Shown here: one piece after another, positions 43,807-51,347 of the stretch
Position numbering within the stretch: position 1 is the first letter of the stretch
How the letters are laid out: every line of letters starts with the position of its first letter
Assembly (NCBI GenBank): GCA_017306015.1
Contig: JAFKJK010000012.1
Coordinates: 173,508-237,507, forward strand
DNA from: Propionibacteriaceae bacterium
GTDB lineage: Bacteria; Actinomycetota; Actinomycetes; Propionibacteriales; Propionibacteriaceae
Reading direction: 5' to 3'
Length of the DNA stretch: 64,000 nucleotides
The notes under the pieces: generated by a model
Databases searched by the model: none
Seen by the model: only the letters and a program-made list of their open reading frames with translations
What the model was told of the DNA's origin: nothing
Program-made: the position numbers and the translations under genes

Positions 43807-44958
43807 ATGGAAGCTGCGTTCCTCAGGTGCAGCCCGTTCGAGGTGGCAACGGGCTGGACCTATGGGCTCCTGGCACCCACGCCCCTGCCGGCGTCCGGAC
43901 TGAGCCCGCGAGAGGCGCTCGAGGATTGCCTGCGGCCGGCGCTGCTGGCCCCACCCTGCTACGTCACCTTCTCGGGCGGGCGCGACTCCTCGGCGGTGCT
44001 CGCCGTCGCCGCTAGTCTCGCGCGGCGCGAGGGTCACGCGTTGCCGATCCCGGTCACTCGGGTCTACCCCGACCTTCCGGACACGGACGAGTCCAGTTGG
44101 CAGCGCGCCGTCATCGACCATCTCCGACTTGACGACTGGCTGCGACTGGAGTTCCGGCAGGGAGAGACCGATCTGCTCGGTGCTGCAGCCCGAGACGGGC
44201 TGCTCAGCCGCGGTCTGCTCTGGCCACCCGCCCTCCAGGCTCACGGCGCCATGTTCTCCCGGCTCGGAGAGGGGTCATTGCTCACCGGTGAAGGCGGCGA
44301 TGCCGTTCTGGGCATGCGACGGGTCGCGCCCGCGGTGCTGTTCAAACGCGGCCGCGCCTCCCGGCGTGCTCTCTTGCCGCACGCCGTCAACGCATTCCTT
44401 CCCCGGCCCGTGCGTCGCGGGCTCGCCGCCCGGCTCGCGCGCGGCTCGGTCCAGCGGCGGTGGCTCCGACCGAGGGCGCTTGCCGAGCACGCGCGTCGGG
44501 CGGCCGCCGACGCCACTGCCGAACCGCTGCGGGCGGACGAGGCAACCTGGCACATCACCCGCTATCGCTCGTTTGCCACGATCCGGCACAACCACAGCGC
44601 GGCAGCCGCACAGTACGGGCTGAGTGCCCGCGACCCGCTGCTCGATCCAGGCTTCATCGCTGCTGTCGCCCATGCGGGCGGGACCTCGGGGTTCGAGAGC
44701 CGAACAGCCGCGATGCACGCGCTGTTCTCCGACCTCCTTCCCGCGGCGGTGCTCAGTCGGGTGGGCAAGGCATCCTTCAACCACGCCCACAGCGGCAGCG
44801 CAACTCGCGAGTTCGCCGGCTCGTGGGACGGCAGTGGAGTGGACTCCGACCTCGTCGATCCGGAGCTCGTCCGGGCGGTGTGGCTGTCGGACTCACCCAC
44901 GATGGCAGCCGGTCTCCTGCTCCAGAGCGCATGGCTCGCAGCAGAGGGCAGGCACTGA
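43807..44958 (+). CDS. Lasso cyclase (asparagine synthase-like), N-terminally short
   Basis: The 383-residue protein holds the ATP-pyrophosphatase domain of asparagine synthases: PP-loop VTFSGGRDSSAVLAVA with SGGRDSS at residues 56-62, LLTGEGGDAVLGMRR at about 158-172, and SARDPLLDPGFIAAVAHAGG at about 275-294. It would adenylate the ring-forming Asp side chain and close the macrolactam. The N-terminal glutaminase-like domain of usual cyclases is missing; only about 55 residues precede the PP-loop, and an in-frame TAG six bases upstream of the ATG excludes a longer start. Its stop overlaps the B2 start (TGATG). Confidence 0.88.
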   Translation: MEAAFLRCSPFEVATGWTYGLLAPTPLPASGLSPREALEDCLRPALLAPPCYVTFSGGRDSSAVLAVAASLARREGHALPIPVTRVYPDLPDTDESSWQRAVIDHLRLDDWLRLEFRQGETDLLGAAARDGLLSRGLLWPPALQAHGAMFSRLGEGSLLTGEGGDAVLGMRRVAPAVLFKRGRASRRALLPHAVNAFLPRPVRRGLAARLARGSVQRRWLRPRALAEHARRAAADATAEPLRADEATWHITRYRSFATIRHNHSAAAAQYGLSARDPLLDPGFIAAVAHAGGTSGFESRTAAMHALFSDLLPAAVLSRVGKASFNHAHSGSATREFAGSWDGSGVDSDLVDPELVRAVWLSDSPTMAAGLLLQSAWLAAEGRH

Positions 44959-45422
44959 TGCTCCAGCCAAGGCTCGCCCGGATCCCAATCAGCGAGGTGC
45001 CCGAAACGCTGCGCGCAGGCTTCGTCGCGCTGGTGGTCGAACTCGGGCTGCGGACGAGCACCTTGCCGAGACTCGCGGGCGCACTCGGTGTCCCGCTCGC
45101 GCTCGAGGAACACACATGGTTGGACCGGACCGCGCCGTCCGGGTCCATGAGCGAACTACCCGACTGGGCGAAGACTCGGGTGCGCATCGTCCAGCGGATT
45201 CTGCGTCGCTGGCCGTTCGGCGACACCTGTCTGCGGCAGGCTCTGGTCAGCGGCCAGCGGCTCCGCCGTCTGCACCCGTCCCTGAACGTCGGGGTCGCGA
45301 AGGTGGACGGTGAGGTCCGCGCGCACGCCTGGTTGGTCATCGACGGGCTGATCGTCGACCCGAGGTTCGCCGCCGCGTCGTACCTGACGCTGTCCACGCC
45401 GTCCCGGGGGAGTCGGAGATGA
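44958..45422 (+). CDS. Lasso leader peptidase B2 (transglutaminase-like Cys protease)
   Basis: The 154-residue protein is a lasso B2 protease. The catalytic Cys is in FGDTCLRQALVSGQRLRR (Cys at about residue 92), the His in VRAHAWLVIDG (about 124), and the Asp in LIVDPRF (about 134). The N-terminal helical part (LRAGFVALVVELGLRTSTL) is typical. It cleaves the leader after Leu26, guided by B1, to free Gly1 for ring closure. Start and stop are each overlapped by neighbours, so C, B2 and the kinase are translationally coupled. Confidence 0.93.
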   Translation: MLQPRLARIPISEVPETLRAGFVALVVELGLRTSTLPRLAGALGVPLALEEHTWLDRTAPSGSMSELPDWAKTRVRIVQRILRRWPFGDTCLRQALVSGQRLRRLHPSLNVGVAKVDGEVRAHAWLVIDGLIVDPRFAAASYLTLSTPSRGSRR

Positions 45423-46369
45423 CGGCTGCGGTCGCACTGTATGGACTGAGCGTGGAGAGCGAACTGCCCCTCTACCAGGACCGGCCGGTCCTGGATCGGA
45501 CAGCCCCGACGCTCGAGGTGCGGCTCGGCCCGCCGGTGGCGGCCACGACCGAGCCGCCCGAGGGACGCGTCCTGCTGAACCTCATCGGGGACCGGCAGTA
45601 CTACACCGGCTCCGCCTCCACGGATGGCTACCGGTTGCGCTTCTACGGGACCTGCGACGTGAAGGTCGATCCGACCCTCGCCCGCGCGACGGTGCATCCG
45701 GTGGGCGGTGTGGACGCCGCGGTCCTCTCCGTGCTGGTGAGCGGGACCCTGCTGGCGTTCGTCCTGGGGCTACGCGGAGCACCGGTATTGCACGCGAGCG
45801 CGGTGCAGTTGCCGACCGGCGCGCTCGCGATTGCCGGAGCCTCAGGCATGGGAAAGTCGACCCTCGCGACTCTGCTGTGCGCCGGCGGCGCGCGGCTGAT
45901 CACCGATGACCTGCTCCGCCTCGACCTGAGCGCGGCCCCGCCCACGTGTGCGCTGGGTTCAACGGAGTTGCGGCTGCGCAGGTCCGCCGCCGAACTGGCC
46001 CGGCTCTTCGAGACTCCGCCCACGAGCCGCCCCACTGGCGACGCAAGGGCCGCGCTGGCAGTGCATGCGGCGACGCAGGAGGGAGTCCCGCTGAGGGCGA
46101 TCGTGATCCCACTCCCCGAGCGCTCCGGGGAGCGTCGCCACGCCAGCGTGCAGCGCCTCGACGAAAAGTCAGCACTGCTCCTGATGATGCGGTTCCCCCG
46201 GCTGCTGGGTTGGAGCGATCCGCAGGTGATCGAACGGCAGTTCCAGCAGTTGGGGGAGCTGGTCGCATCCGTGCCGGTCTATCTCGCGCAGCTTCCCTGG
46301 GGTCCGCCATTCCCCGCGGGGCTGGCCGACGAACTGCTCGCGGCGACCGGACTCGCCGAGCCGAGCTGA
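45419..46369 (+). CDS. HPr kinase-like tailoring kinase of the lasso cluster
   Basis: The 316-residue protein resembles the C-terminal domain of HPr kinase and the lasso kinases of the PadeK group: VLHASAVQLPTGALAIAGAS, then P-loop GASGMGKST at residues 140-148 with Lys146, then ARLITDDLLRLD with an Asp-Asp pair near 162. The N-terminal ~120 residues lack the usual HprK N domain. Characterised homologues phosphorylate the hydroxyl of a C-terminal Ser of the lasso precursor; the precursor here does end in Ser. It overlaps B2 by four bases. Confidence 0.88.
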   Translation: MTAAVALYGLSVESELPLYQDRPVLDRTAPTLEVRLGPPVAATTEPPEGRVLLNLIGDRQYYTGSASTDGYRLRFYGTCDVKVDPTLARATVHPVGGVDAAVLSVLVSGTLLAFVLGLRGAPVLHASAVQLPTGALAIAGASGMGKSTLATLLCAGGARLITDDLLRLDLSAAPPTCALGSTELRLRRSAAELARLFETPPTSRPTGDARAALAVHAATQEGVPLRAIVIPLPERSGERRHASVQRLDEKSALLLMMRFPRLLGWSDPQVIERQFQQLGELVASVPVYLAQLPWGPPFPAGLADELLAATGLAEPS

Positions 46370-46374
46370 CGTCC

Positions 46375-47508
46375 TCAGGCGGCGGGCTGAGCCCGGGTCG
46401 CCGCCTCGACAGCCCCGAGATACGCCGCGATCGCCTCCCGGTCGGCAGGCTCGCGCCTGGCCTGGGGCCGCGCGGGACGAAGCCTGTTCCGAACTCCCAG
46501 CGCGCCGTTGCGGGTCATCAGCGCCACCGTTCGCACAACCCCGGGACGGGCGGCGCGGGCCGCAAGCCTGGCCAACGACTCGTCTCGGCGCAGGGCTGGA
46601 ATCGGCCGCAAGCGGTCGACCGCTGACATCAGCCCCGCGAAAGCCCCGGAGAGCCCGAGTGTGTGCAGCAGGTCCGCGGGCAGTGGCGTGCCCAGCCAGC
46701 GGTGCGCACGGAGCAGCACCAGAGCGACCTGCGCACTGGCGTCCCACTCCAGGGCACGTCGAGCCAGGCTTTGCCAGTCTGGGATCTGGCGAGCCAACTG
46801 ATCGGCGTCCAGGATGTGCAGGAGTCGGGTCGCGCCCGCCAGCGCAGCGTGGTGACAGACATGAACCAACGCGTCCGGGGGGTCCAGTGACCAGGCCTGC
46901 GCCGGACCCAGTCGAACCGGGCGGCGGCGCTCGAGCAGCGAGTTTGCGGAGATGGGGAACGCCTGCCGCAGCGGAGCGGAGACCGCCATCGCCCAGTGCA
47001 GGTCGAGCAGGATTCCCGCCTTGCTGGCAATCCGGAGCTCGCCAGCGAGTTCCGGATTTCGCAGGGACTCGTTGGAGTCAACCACGTTCCAGCCCGCGTC
47101 GAAGAGGCGTTCGGCGACCTGACGAAGCTGTCCTGGATCAACCAGGATGTCCAGGTCCTTGTACACCCGCAGGCCGGCCGCGGGATGGGCGAACTCGGAC
47201 AGCATCGGCCCCTTGAATGCCAGCCAAGGAGTGTCGTCCAGCGCCGTGCCGATCTCCGCCAGGACGGCCATGGCCCTCAGGTGGTGCAACATGGCGCGCT
47301 CCCGATCCGCCCGGAAGTGCGCCGCGAGATCGGGGCGGGAATCCCTGAGTGCGATCTGCACCAGCGGGCCGATCCGGTGGAATCTGGCGCCGGCCACGAG
47401 ATCGTCCGCGAGAGGGGATCCCCCCACCGGCTCCAGTGGACTGCCCGCACAGGACGCGACCAGGACATCGTCCGCCGAAGCGGCGCGCCGATCCCGGCCA
47501 CCCCGCAC
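46375..47508 (-). CDS. Nucleotidyltransferase family protein (NTP_transf_5-like) in the lasso cluster
   Basis: The 377-residue protein matches the NTP_transf_5 type: WLAFKGPMLSEFAHPAAGLR followed by VYKDLDILVDP, which supplies the metal-binding Asp-x-Asp, at about residues 95-125, then DLHWAM and HVCHHAAL further on. Relatives occur in lasso clusters, where PsmN of the pseudomycoidin cluster modifies the C-terminal residue. It is oddly placed on the opposite strand, converging on the kinase (5-base gap) and diverging from the exporter. I start at the GTG at 47508 with GGAGG upstream; an earlier GTG at 47550 is possible. Confidence 0.82.
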   Translation of the reverse strand: MRGGRDRRAASADDVLVASCAGSPLEPVGGSPLADDLVAGARFHRIGPLVQIALRDSRPDLAAHFRADRERAMLHHLRAMAVLAEIGTALDDTPWLAFKGPMLSEFAHPAAGLRVYKDLDILVDPGQLRQVAERLFDAGWNVVDSNESLRNPELAGELRIASKAGILLDLHWAMAVSAPLRQAFPISANSLLERRRPVRLGPAQAWSLDPPDALVHVCHHAALAGATRLLHILDADQLARQIPDWQSLARRALEWDASAQVALVLLRAHRWLGTPLPADLLHTLGLSGAFAGLMSAVDRLRPIPALRRDESLARLAARAARPGVVRTVALMTRNGALGVRNRLRPARPQARREPADREAIAAYLGAVEAATRAQPAA

Positions 47509-47643
47509 GCTGCACCCTCCGCTGGTGATGTCTGCCGAGCCTTCTGGCACAGGCTAACGCATACCCTGTCGCCTCAAGAGGCTGTTGAATGGACCAGAGC
47601 CGGACGGCGCCGACGGCCGCAGGTGCGACAGCGAGGAGGACCG
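47509..47643. promoter_or_regulatory. Divergent promoter region between nucleotidyltransferase and exporter
   Basis: About 135 bases separate the divergent starts. TGGCACAGGCTAACGC (47545-47560) is a candidate promoter core. GAGGAGG at 47633-47639 is the ribosome site of the exporter. Confidence 0.3.
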
Positions 47644-49512
47644 GTGGGTATCAGCGACTCGGATCCGCTCGCACTGCGGGTTGCCGCCCGTTCGGACCGG
47701 AAGTCGTTCGGACGCCTGGTGACGCTGGTGCGAACCAGCCTCAGCCTGGTCTGGTCGTCCGGACGCGGCCTGCTGTTGTGGATGATCGGACTCAACCTGC
47801 TCGGAGCTCTTGCCCTGGCGCTCCAGGTTGTCGCCATCCAGGTGACGCTCGAAGCGATCCTGCGGTCGCCGGACGCGGGAGCGGGACCAGTCCTGGCGCC
47901 GGTGCTCGGCCTCGCCGCGATCACAGCGGTCTCGGCGGTCACGACAACCCTCGGAGGGCAACTGCAACGACTGCTGGGAGAGAGCGTCGCCCGGTCGATG
48001 TGGCAACGTGTCCTGGCTGTCGCTACCGGGGTGAATCTGAGTAGTTTCGAGTCTCCCGACTTCTACAATCGGCTCAGCCGGGTGCAGACCAATGCGATCG
48101 TGCGTCCGTACCAGGTCACCCAGGGACTGTTCGCCATGGCTGGCGCCGGCGCGGCCGGCGTGGGCGTCGGGCTGGCCCTGGTGAGCATCTCTCCCATCCT
48201 GTTGCCGCTGATCGTGGTGGGCGGCATTCCGCTCCTGATCACCAGCCGGCGGGAGTCGCGGCTTGAGTTCGAGTTCTCCGTACGTGAGACGCCGGCAGTA
48301 CGGATGCGCGGCTACTTCACGCTCCTGCAGACTGGCAGGGACGAGGCGAAGGAGGTCAGGGCATTCGGGCTGGGGCCATGGCTGCGCGAACGCTTCGACG
48401 CACTGTACGACACCTACCTGCGTGACCTGCGCAGCCACGTCCGCCGCCGCGCGGTGCTGAGCGTCCTCGGCCAGCTCGGGGCAGCCGTCATGCTCGGCGT
48501 GACCCTGCTCGCCCTGGTGTGGCTGATCGTTCAGGGCCGGATCGGGATTGCCGGAGCCGGTGCCGCTCTGGTGGCCGTCCGCATGCTGGCCTCCCAAGTG
48601 CAGATCCTGTTCGGCGGCGTGCAGACCATCTTCGAGTCCGGCCTCTTCCTGGACGATCTCAGCACGTTCCTCGCGGAGGGAACCGCGGCCGAGGAGGAGG
48701 AGTCGGGCGTCGAGGCGCCGCAAAGCTTCGGGCTGATCAGGGTCGAGGACGTTCACTTCCGCTACCCGGGGTCGGAAACCGACGCGCTGCGTGGCGTGGA
48801 TGCCGAACTCCATGCTGGTGAGTTGATCGCCCTGGTCGGCGAGAACGGATCCGGCAAGACCACCCTGGCCAAGCTCCTGGCCGGGCTGTACAGGCCGGAC
48901 AAGGGCCGGATCACCTGGGACGGCCGGGATGTGACCAGTTTTCGTCCGTCGAGTCTGCGCCGCCAGATCTCGGTGGTCTTCCAGGACTTCGTCCGCTACG
49001 CCCTGAGCGGCACCGAGAACATCTCCGTAGGCCGGGTCAGCGAGCCGATCGACCTCGAACGAGTGCGATCAGCGGCGGCAGCGGCCGGGGCCGAACAGGA
49101 CCTGGCTGCCCTGCCGAACGGCTTTGACACCACTTTGTCCAAGATGTTCACGGGCGGCCAGGACCTCTCCGGCGGGCAGTGGCAGCGCGTCGCCGTTGCC
49201 CGCTCGTTCTATCGGGACGCCCCCCTGGTGATCCTCGACGAGCCGAGCGCAGCCCTCGACCCCAGGGCCGAGCACGACCTCTTCGCCACGCTGCGCCGCG
49301 CCCTTCACGGACGGACTGCCCTGTTCATCTCGCACCGGTTCTCTACGGTGCGTGGCGCCGATCGCATCTACGTCCTCGAGGCAGGCGAGGTGGTGGAGGA
49401 GGGCTCGCACGACGACCTGATTGCGCTCAACGGCCGGTACGCCGAGTTGTTCCGCCTGCAGTCGGCCGCCTTTGTGGCCTCAGCTGAGGACGCGCCCGCG
49501 GACGGACTGTAG
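47644..49512 (+). CDS. Lasso peptide ABC exporter (fused TMD-NBD)
   Basis: The 622-residue protein is a half-transporter ABC exporter. Its membrane domain (about residues 35-350, six spans, e.g. GLLLWMIGLNLLGALALALQ) is joined to an ATPase: Walker A VGENGSGKTTLAKLLAG near 398, signature DLSGGQWQRVAVARSF near 508, Walker B LVILDEPSAALD near 527, and the H-loop His in ALFISHRFSTV. As a homodimer it should export the mature lasso peptide and give self-immunity (D protein). The GTG start follows GAGGAGG. It may have its own promoter after the antisense nucleotidyltransferase gene. Confidence 0.93.
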   Translation: MGISDSDPLALRVAARSDRKSFGRLVTLVRTSLSLVWSSGRGLLLWMIGLNLLGALALALQVVAIQVTLEAILRSPDAGAGPVLAPVLGLAAITAVSAVTTTLGGQLQRLLGESVARSMWQRVLAVATGVNLSSFESPDFYNRLSRVQTNAIVRPYQVTQGLFAMAGAGAAGVGVGLALVSISPILLPLIVVGGIPLLITSRRESRLEFEFSVRETPAVRMRGYFTLLQTGRDEAKEVRAFGLGPWLRERFDALYDTYLRDLRSHVRRRAVLSVLGQLGAAVMLGVTLLALVWLIVQGRIGIAGAGAALVAVRMLASQVQILFGGVQTIFESGLFLDDLSTFLAEGTAAEEEESGVEAPQSFGLIRVEDVHFRYPGSETDALRGVDAELHAGELIALVGENGSGKTTLAKLLAGLYRPDKGRITWDGRDVTSFRPSSLRRQISVVFQDFVRYALSGTENISVGRVSEPIDLERVRSAAAAAGAEQDLAALPNGFDTTLSKMFTGGQDLSGGQWQRVAVARSFYRDAPLVILDEPSAALDPRAEHDLFATLRRALHGRTALFISHRFSTVRGADRIYVLEAGEVVEEGSHDDLIALNGRYAELFRLQSAAFVASAEDAPADGL

Positions 49513-49617
49513 GGCAGGACGCAAGTGAAGCCGATACTGAAGACTGCTCCTTTGCGGCTCCCTGCGTAGCTGGCAGACTTCCAATTGCCGACCACCGCTT
49601 GGGGGAGTAGGAGCCGG

Positions 49618-49640
49618 TCAGCCTTCGGGGGGAAGGCTGA
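49618..49640 (+). promoter_or_regulatory. Leader hairpin with GGGGG loop upstream of sugar transferase copy 2
   Basis: TCAGCCTTC (49618-49626) and GAAGGCTGA (49632-49640) form a perfect 9-base stem with a five-G loop, 30 bases before the ATG at 49670. An AATTG element lies at 49583-49587, and CGGGGGGGTCATGACC spans the start codon exactly as in copy 1. Confidence 0.55.
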
Positions 49641-49669
49641 GGGGGAAAATGGTCTGAGCCGGGGGGGTC

Positions 49670-51139
49670 ATGACCAGCACGACTTTTATTGGCGCGCTCG
49701 CGTCGAATACCAGACAGCAGGTAACCGCAAGACGGCATTGGGCCGTTTCTCGGGCTTTCCAGCTATTTGTCCTCTATCTCGCTGACACCGCCGTGGTCTT
49801 CGCGGCATTGGTGCTCGCCGTCGCCGGACGCCAGCTGCTGCCGTTCGTGGCGACAGCCGAACCACTGGCCTGGTGGGCGATGCCTGCGCTGGCCGCCTTC
49901 TGGCTGGGCAGCCTGCGGCTGTTCGGAGCGGACTCGCTGCGCCACCTGCGGGCCGGCGTCACCGAGTACAAGCGGGTGATCATGGCGTCCGCCACGGTCG
50001 CCGCCGTCGTCGGGATCTCCAGCTACCTGCTCAAGGCCGACTTCCCGCGCGGCACCTACGTGCTGCTCTTCGTGGCCGGGACGGCCGGCCTGGTCGCGGT
50101 CCGCCTGGTGCGGCGGCGCACGATGGCGGCCATCCATCGCCGCGGCGCGCTGACCACACCACTGCTCGTCGCCGGCGACGTCGGCCATGTCGACCACGTC
50201 AGCACGGTGCTGGGCCGGGAGAGCTGGCTCGGCTACCGGGTCGTCGGTGCCATCACCAGGGACGCGTCCGACCGGGCCACGCCCGGCGGACTTCCCGTCC
50301 TCGGCACGATCGACGACGTCGTGGACGTCATCCGCCGGCAGCGTGTGGACGCCGTGATCTTCGCCGAGGGCTCCTTCAGCTCACCCGCCGACTTCCGGAG
50401 GATGGCCTGGCAACTCGAGGAGCACGACATCCAGATGATCGTCGTCCCGACGGCCGCCGATATCAGCGCCCAGCGGATGGCCATCCGGCCGGTGGCTGGC
50501 CTGCCGCTGGTGGACGTCGACCGTCCCCAGGCCATCGCCGCTGCCCGCTGGATCAAGCGCAGCTTCGACATCGTCGGGGCCGGCATCCTGCTGCTGCTGG
50601 CCTCCCCGGTGCTCGCGCTCACCGCCCTCGCCATCAAGCTGGACGACGGGGGTCCGGTGCTCTTCCGCCAGCGCCGGGTCGGGCTGAAGGGCAACGAGTT
50701 CAGCTGCCTGAAGTTCCGCAGCATGGGCACCGACGCCGAGGCACGGCTAGCCGCCCTCGCGTCCCGCAATGAGGGCGCCGGGCCGCTGTTCAAGATGGTG
50801 AAAGACCCCAGGATCACCCGCGTGGGCAGGGTCATCCGCCGCTTCTCCATCGACGAGCTTCCCCAGCTGTGGAACGCGTTCCGGGGAGAGATGAGTCTGG
50901 TCGGACCCCGGCCCGCACTGCCGACCGAGGTCGCCCAGTACGACGACGACGCCCGGCGGCGGCTGGACGTGCGACCGGGCCTCACCGGCCTGTGGCAGGT
51001 CTCGGGACGATCGCGGCTCTCCTGGGACGACACCGTCCGGCTCGACCTCTACTACGTCGACAACTGGTCCATGACCCAGGACCTGGTGATCCTCGCCAGG
51101 ACCGCCCAGGCCGTGGTCGGATCGGCAGGCGCCTACTGA
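49670..51139 (+). CDS. Initiating polyprenyl-phosphate sugar-1-phosphate transferase (copy 2)
   Basis: The 489-residue protein is homologous along its whole length to the transferase at 17190 and has exactly the same length: membrane spans at about residues 30-155, a central domain with TPLLVAGDVGHVDHVSTVLG, and a catalytic domain from [13 protein letters not shown] with [23 protein letters not shown] and [11 protein letters not shown]. It would load a sugar-1-phosphate onto undecaprenyl phosphate. No other glycosyltransferase gene is adjacent; it follows the lasso exporter. Leader hairpin, start context and terminator are shared with copy 1, pointing to duplication of a whole transcription unit. 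Confidence 0.95.
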   Translation: MTSTTFIGALASNTRQQVTARRHWAVSRAFQLFVLYLADTAVVFAALVLAVAGRQLLPFVATAEPLAWWAMPALAAFWLGSLRLFGADSLRHLRAGVTEYKRVIMASATVAAVVGISSYLLKADFPRGTYVLLFVAGTAGLVAVRLVRRRTMAAIHRRGALTTPLLVAGDVGHVDHVSTVLGRESWLGYRVVGAITRDASDRATPGGLPVLGTIDDVVDVIRRQRVDAVIFAEGSFSSPADFRRMAWQLEEHDIQMIVVPTAADISAQRMAIRPVAGLPLVDVDRPQAIAAARWIKRSFDIVGAGILLLLASPVLALTALAIKLDDGGPVLFRQRRVGLKGNEFSCLKFRSMGTDAEARLAALASRNEGAGPLFKMVKDPRITRVGRVIRRFSIDELPQLWNAFRGEMSLVGPRPALPTEVAQYDDDARRRLDVRPGLTGLWQVSGRSRLSWDDTVRLDLYYVDNWSMTQDLVILARTAQAVVGSAGAY

Positions 51140-51298
51140 GCGCCGCCGGGTACGCAATTGGTCCCTGAGCGCGGCTCATCGGAATCCGTCGGGCCCTCCA
51201 CTACGTTCACGATTGCTCGATGGTTCCGGCCTGATGCTCCCCTGTTCGTCCCGCGAAACGCGATCGAATCGCACAGGTGCCGATCTCCCCAAGAGCCT

Positions 51299-51336
51299 CG
51301 GCGGCGTCGGTCCCGATCCCCCGACCGACGCCGTCG
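51299..51336. terminator. Terminator after sugar transferase copy 2
   Basis: A 14-base inverted repeat with one mismatch (CGGCGGCGTCGGTC / GACCGACGCCGTCG) surrounds the same 10-base loop as the terminator at 18677-18714. It lies 160 bases after the stop and just before the convergent ATP-grasp gene end at 51348, so it may serve both. Confidence 0.8.
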
Positions 51337-51347
51337 AGCCCCCGGGG

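Larger units (their letters stand above)
43259..49512 (+). other. Lasso peptide biosynthetic gene cluster
   Basis: Order: B1 leader-binding protein, precursor, cyclase C, leader peptidase B2, HPr-kinase-like tailoring kinase, an antisense nucleotidyltransferase, and an ABC exporter. The set B1-A-C-B2-transporter defines a lasso pathway with split B proteins, as is usual in Gram-positives. Extra kinase and nucleotidyltransferase genes are known from clusters that phosphorylate or otherwise modify the C terminus (paeninodin, pseudomycoidin). The cluster sits between two polysaccharide regions. Confidence 0.9.

Noticed and set aside
43807..44958. Annotation as asparagine synthetase
   Set aside because: It lacks the glutaminase domain and Cys2, and it sits between a lasso precursor and a lasso protease.
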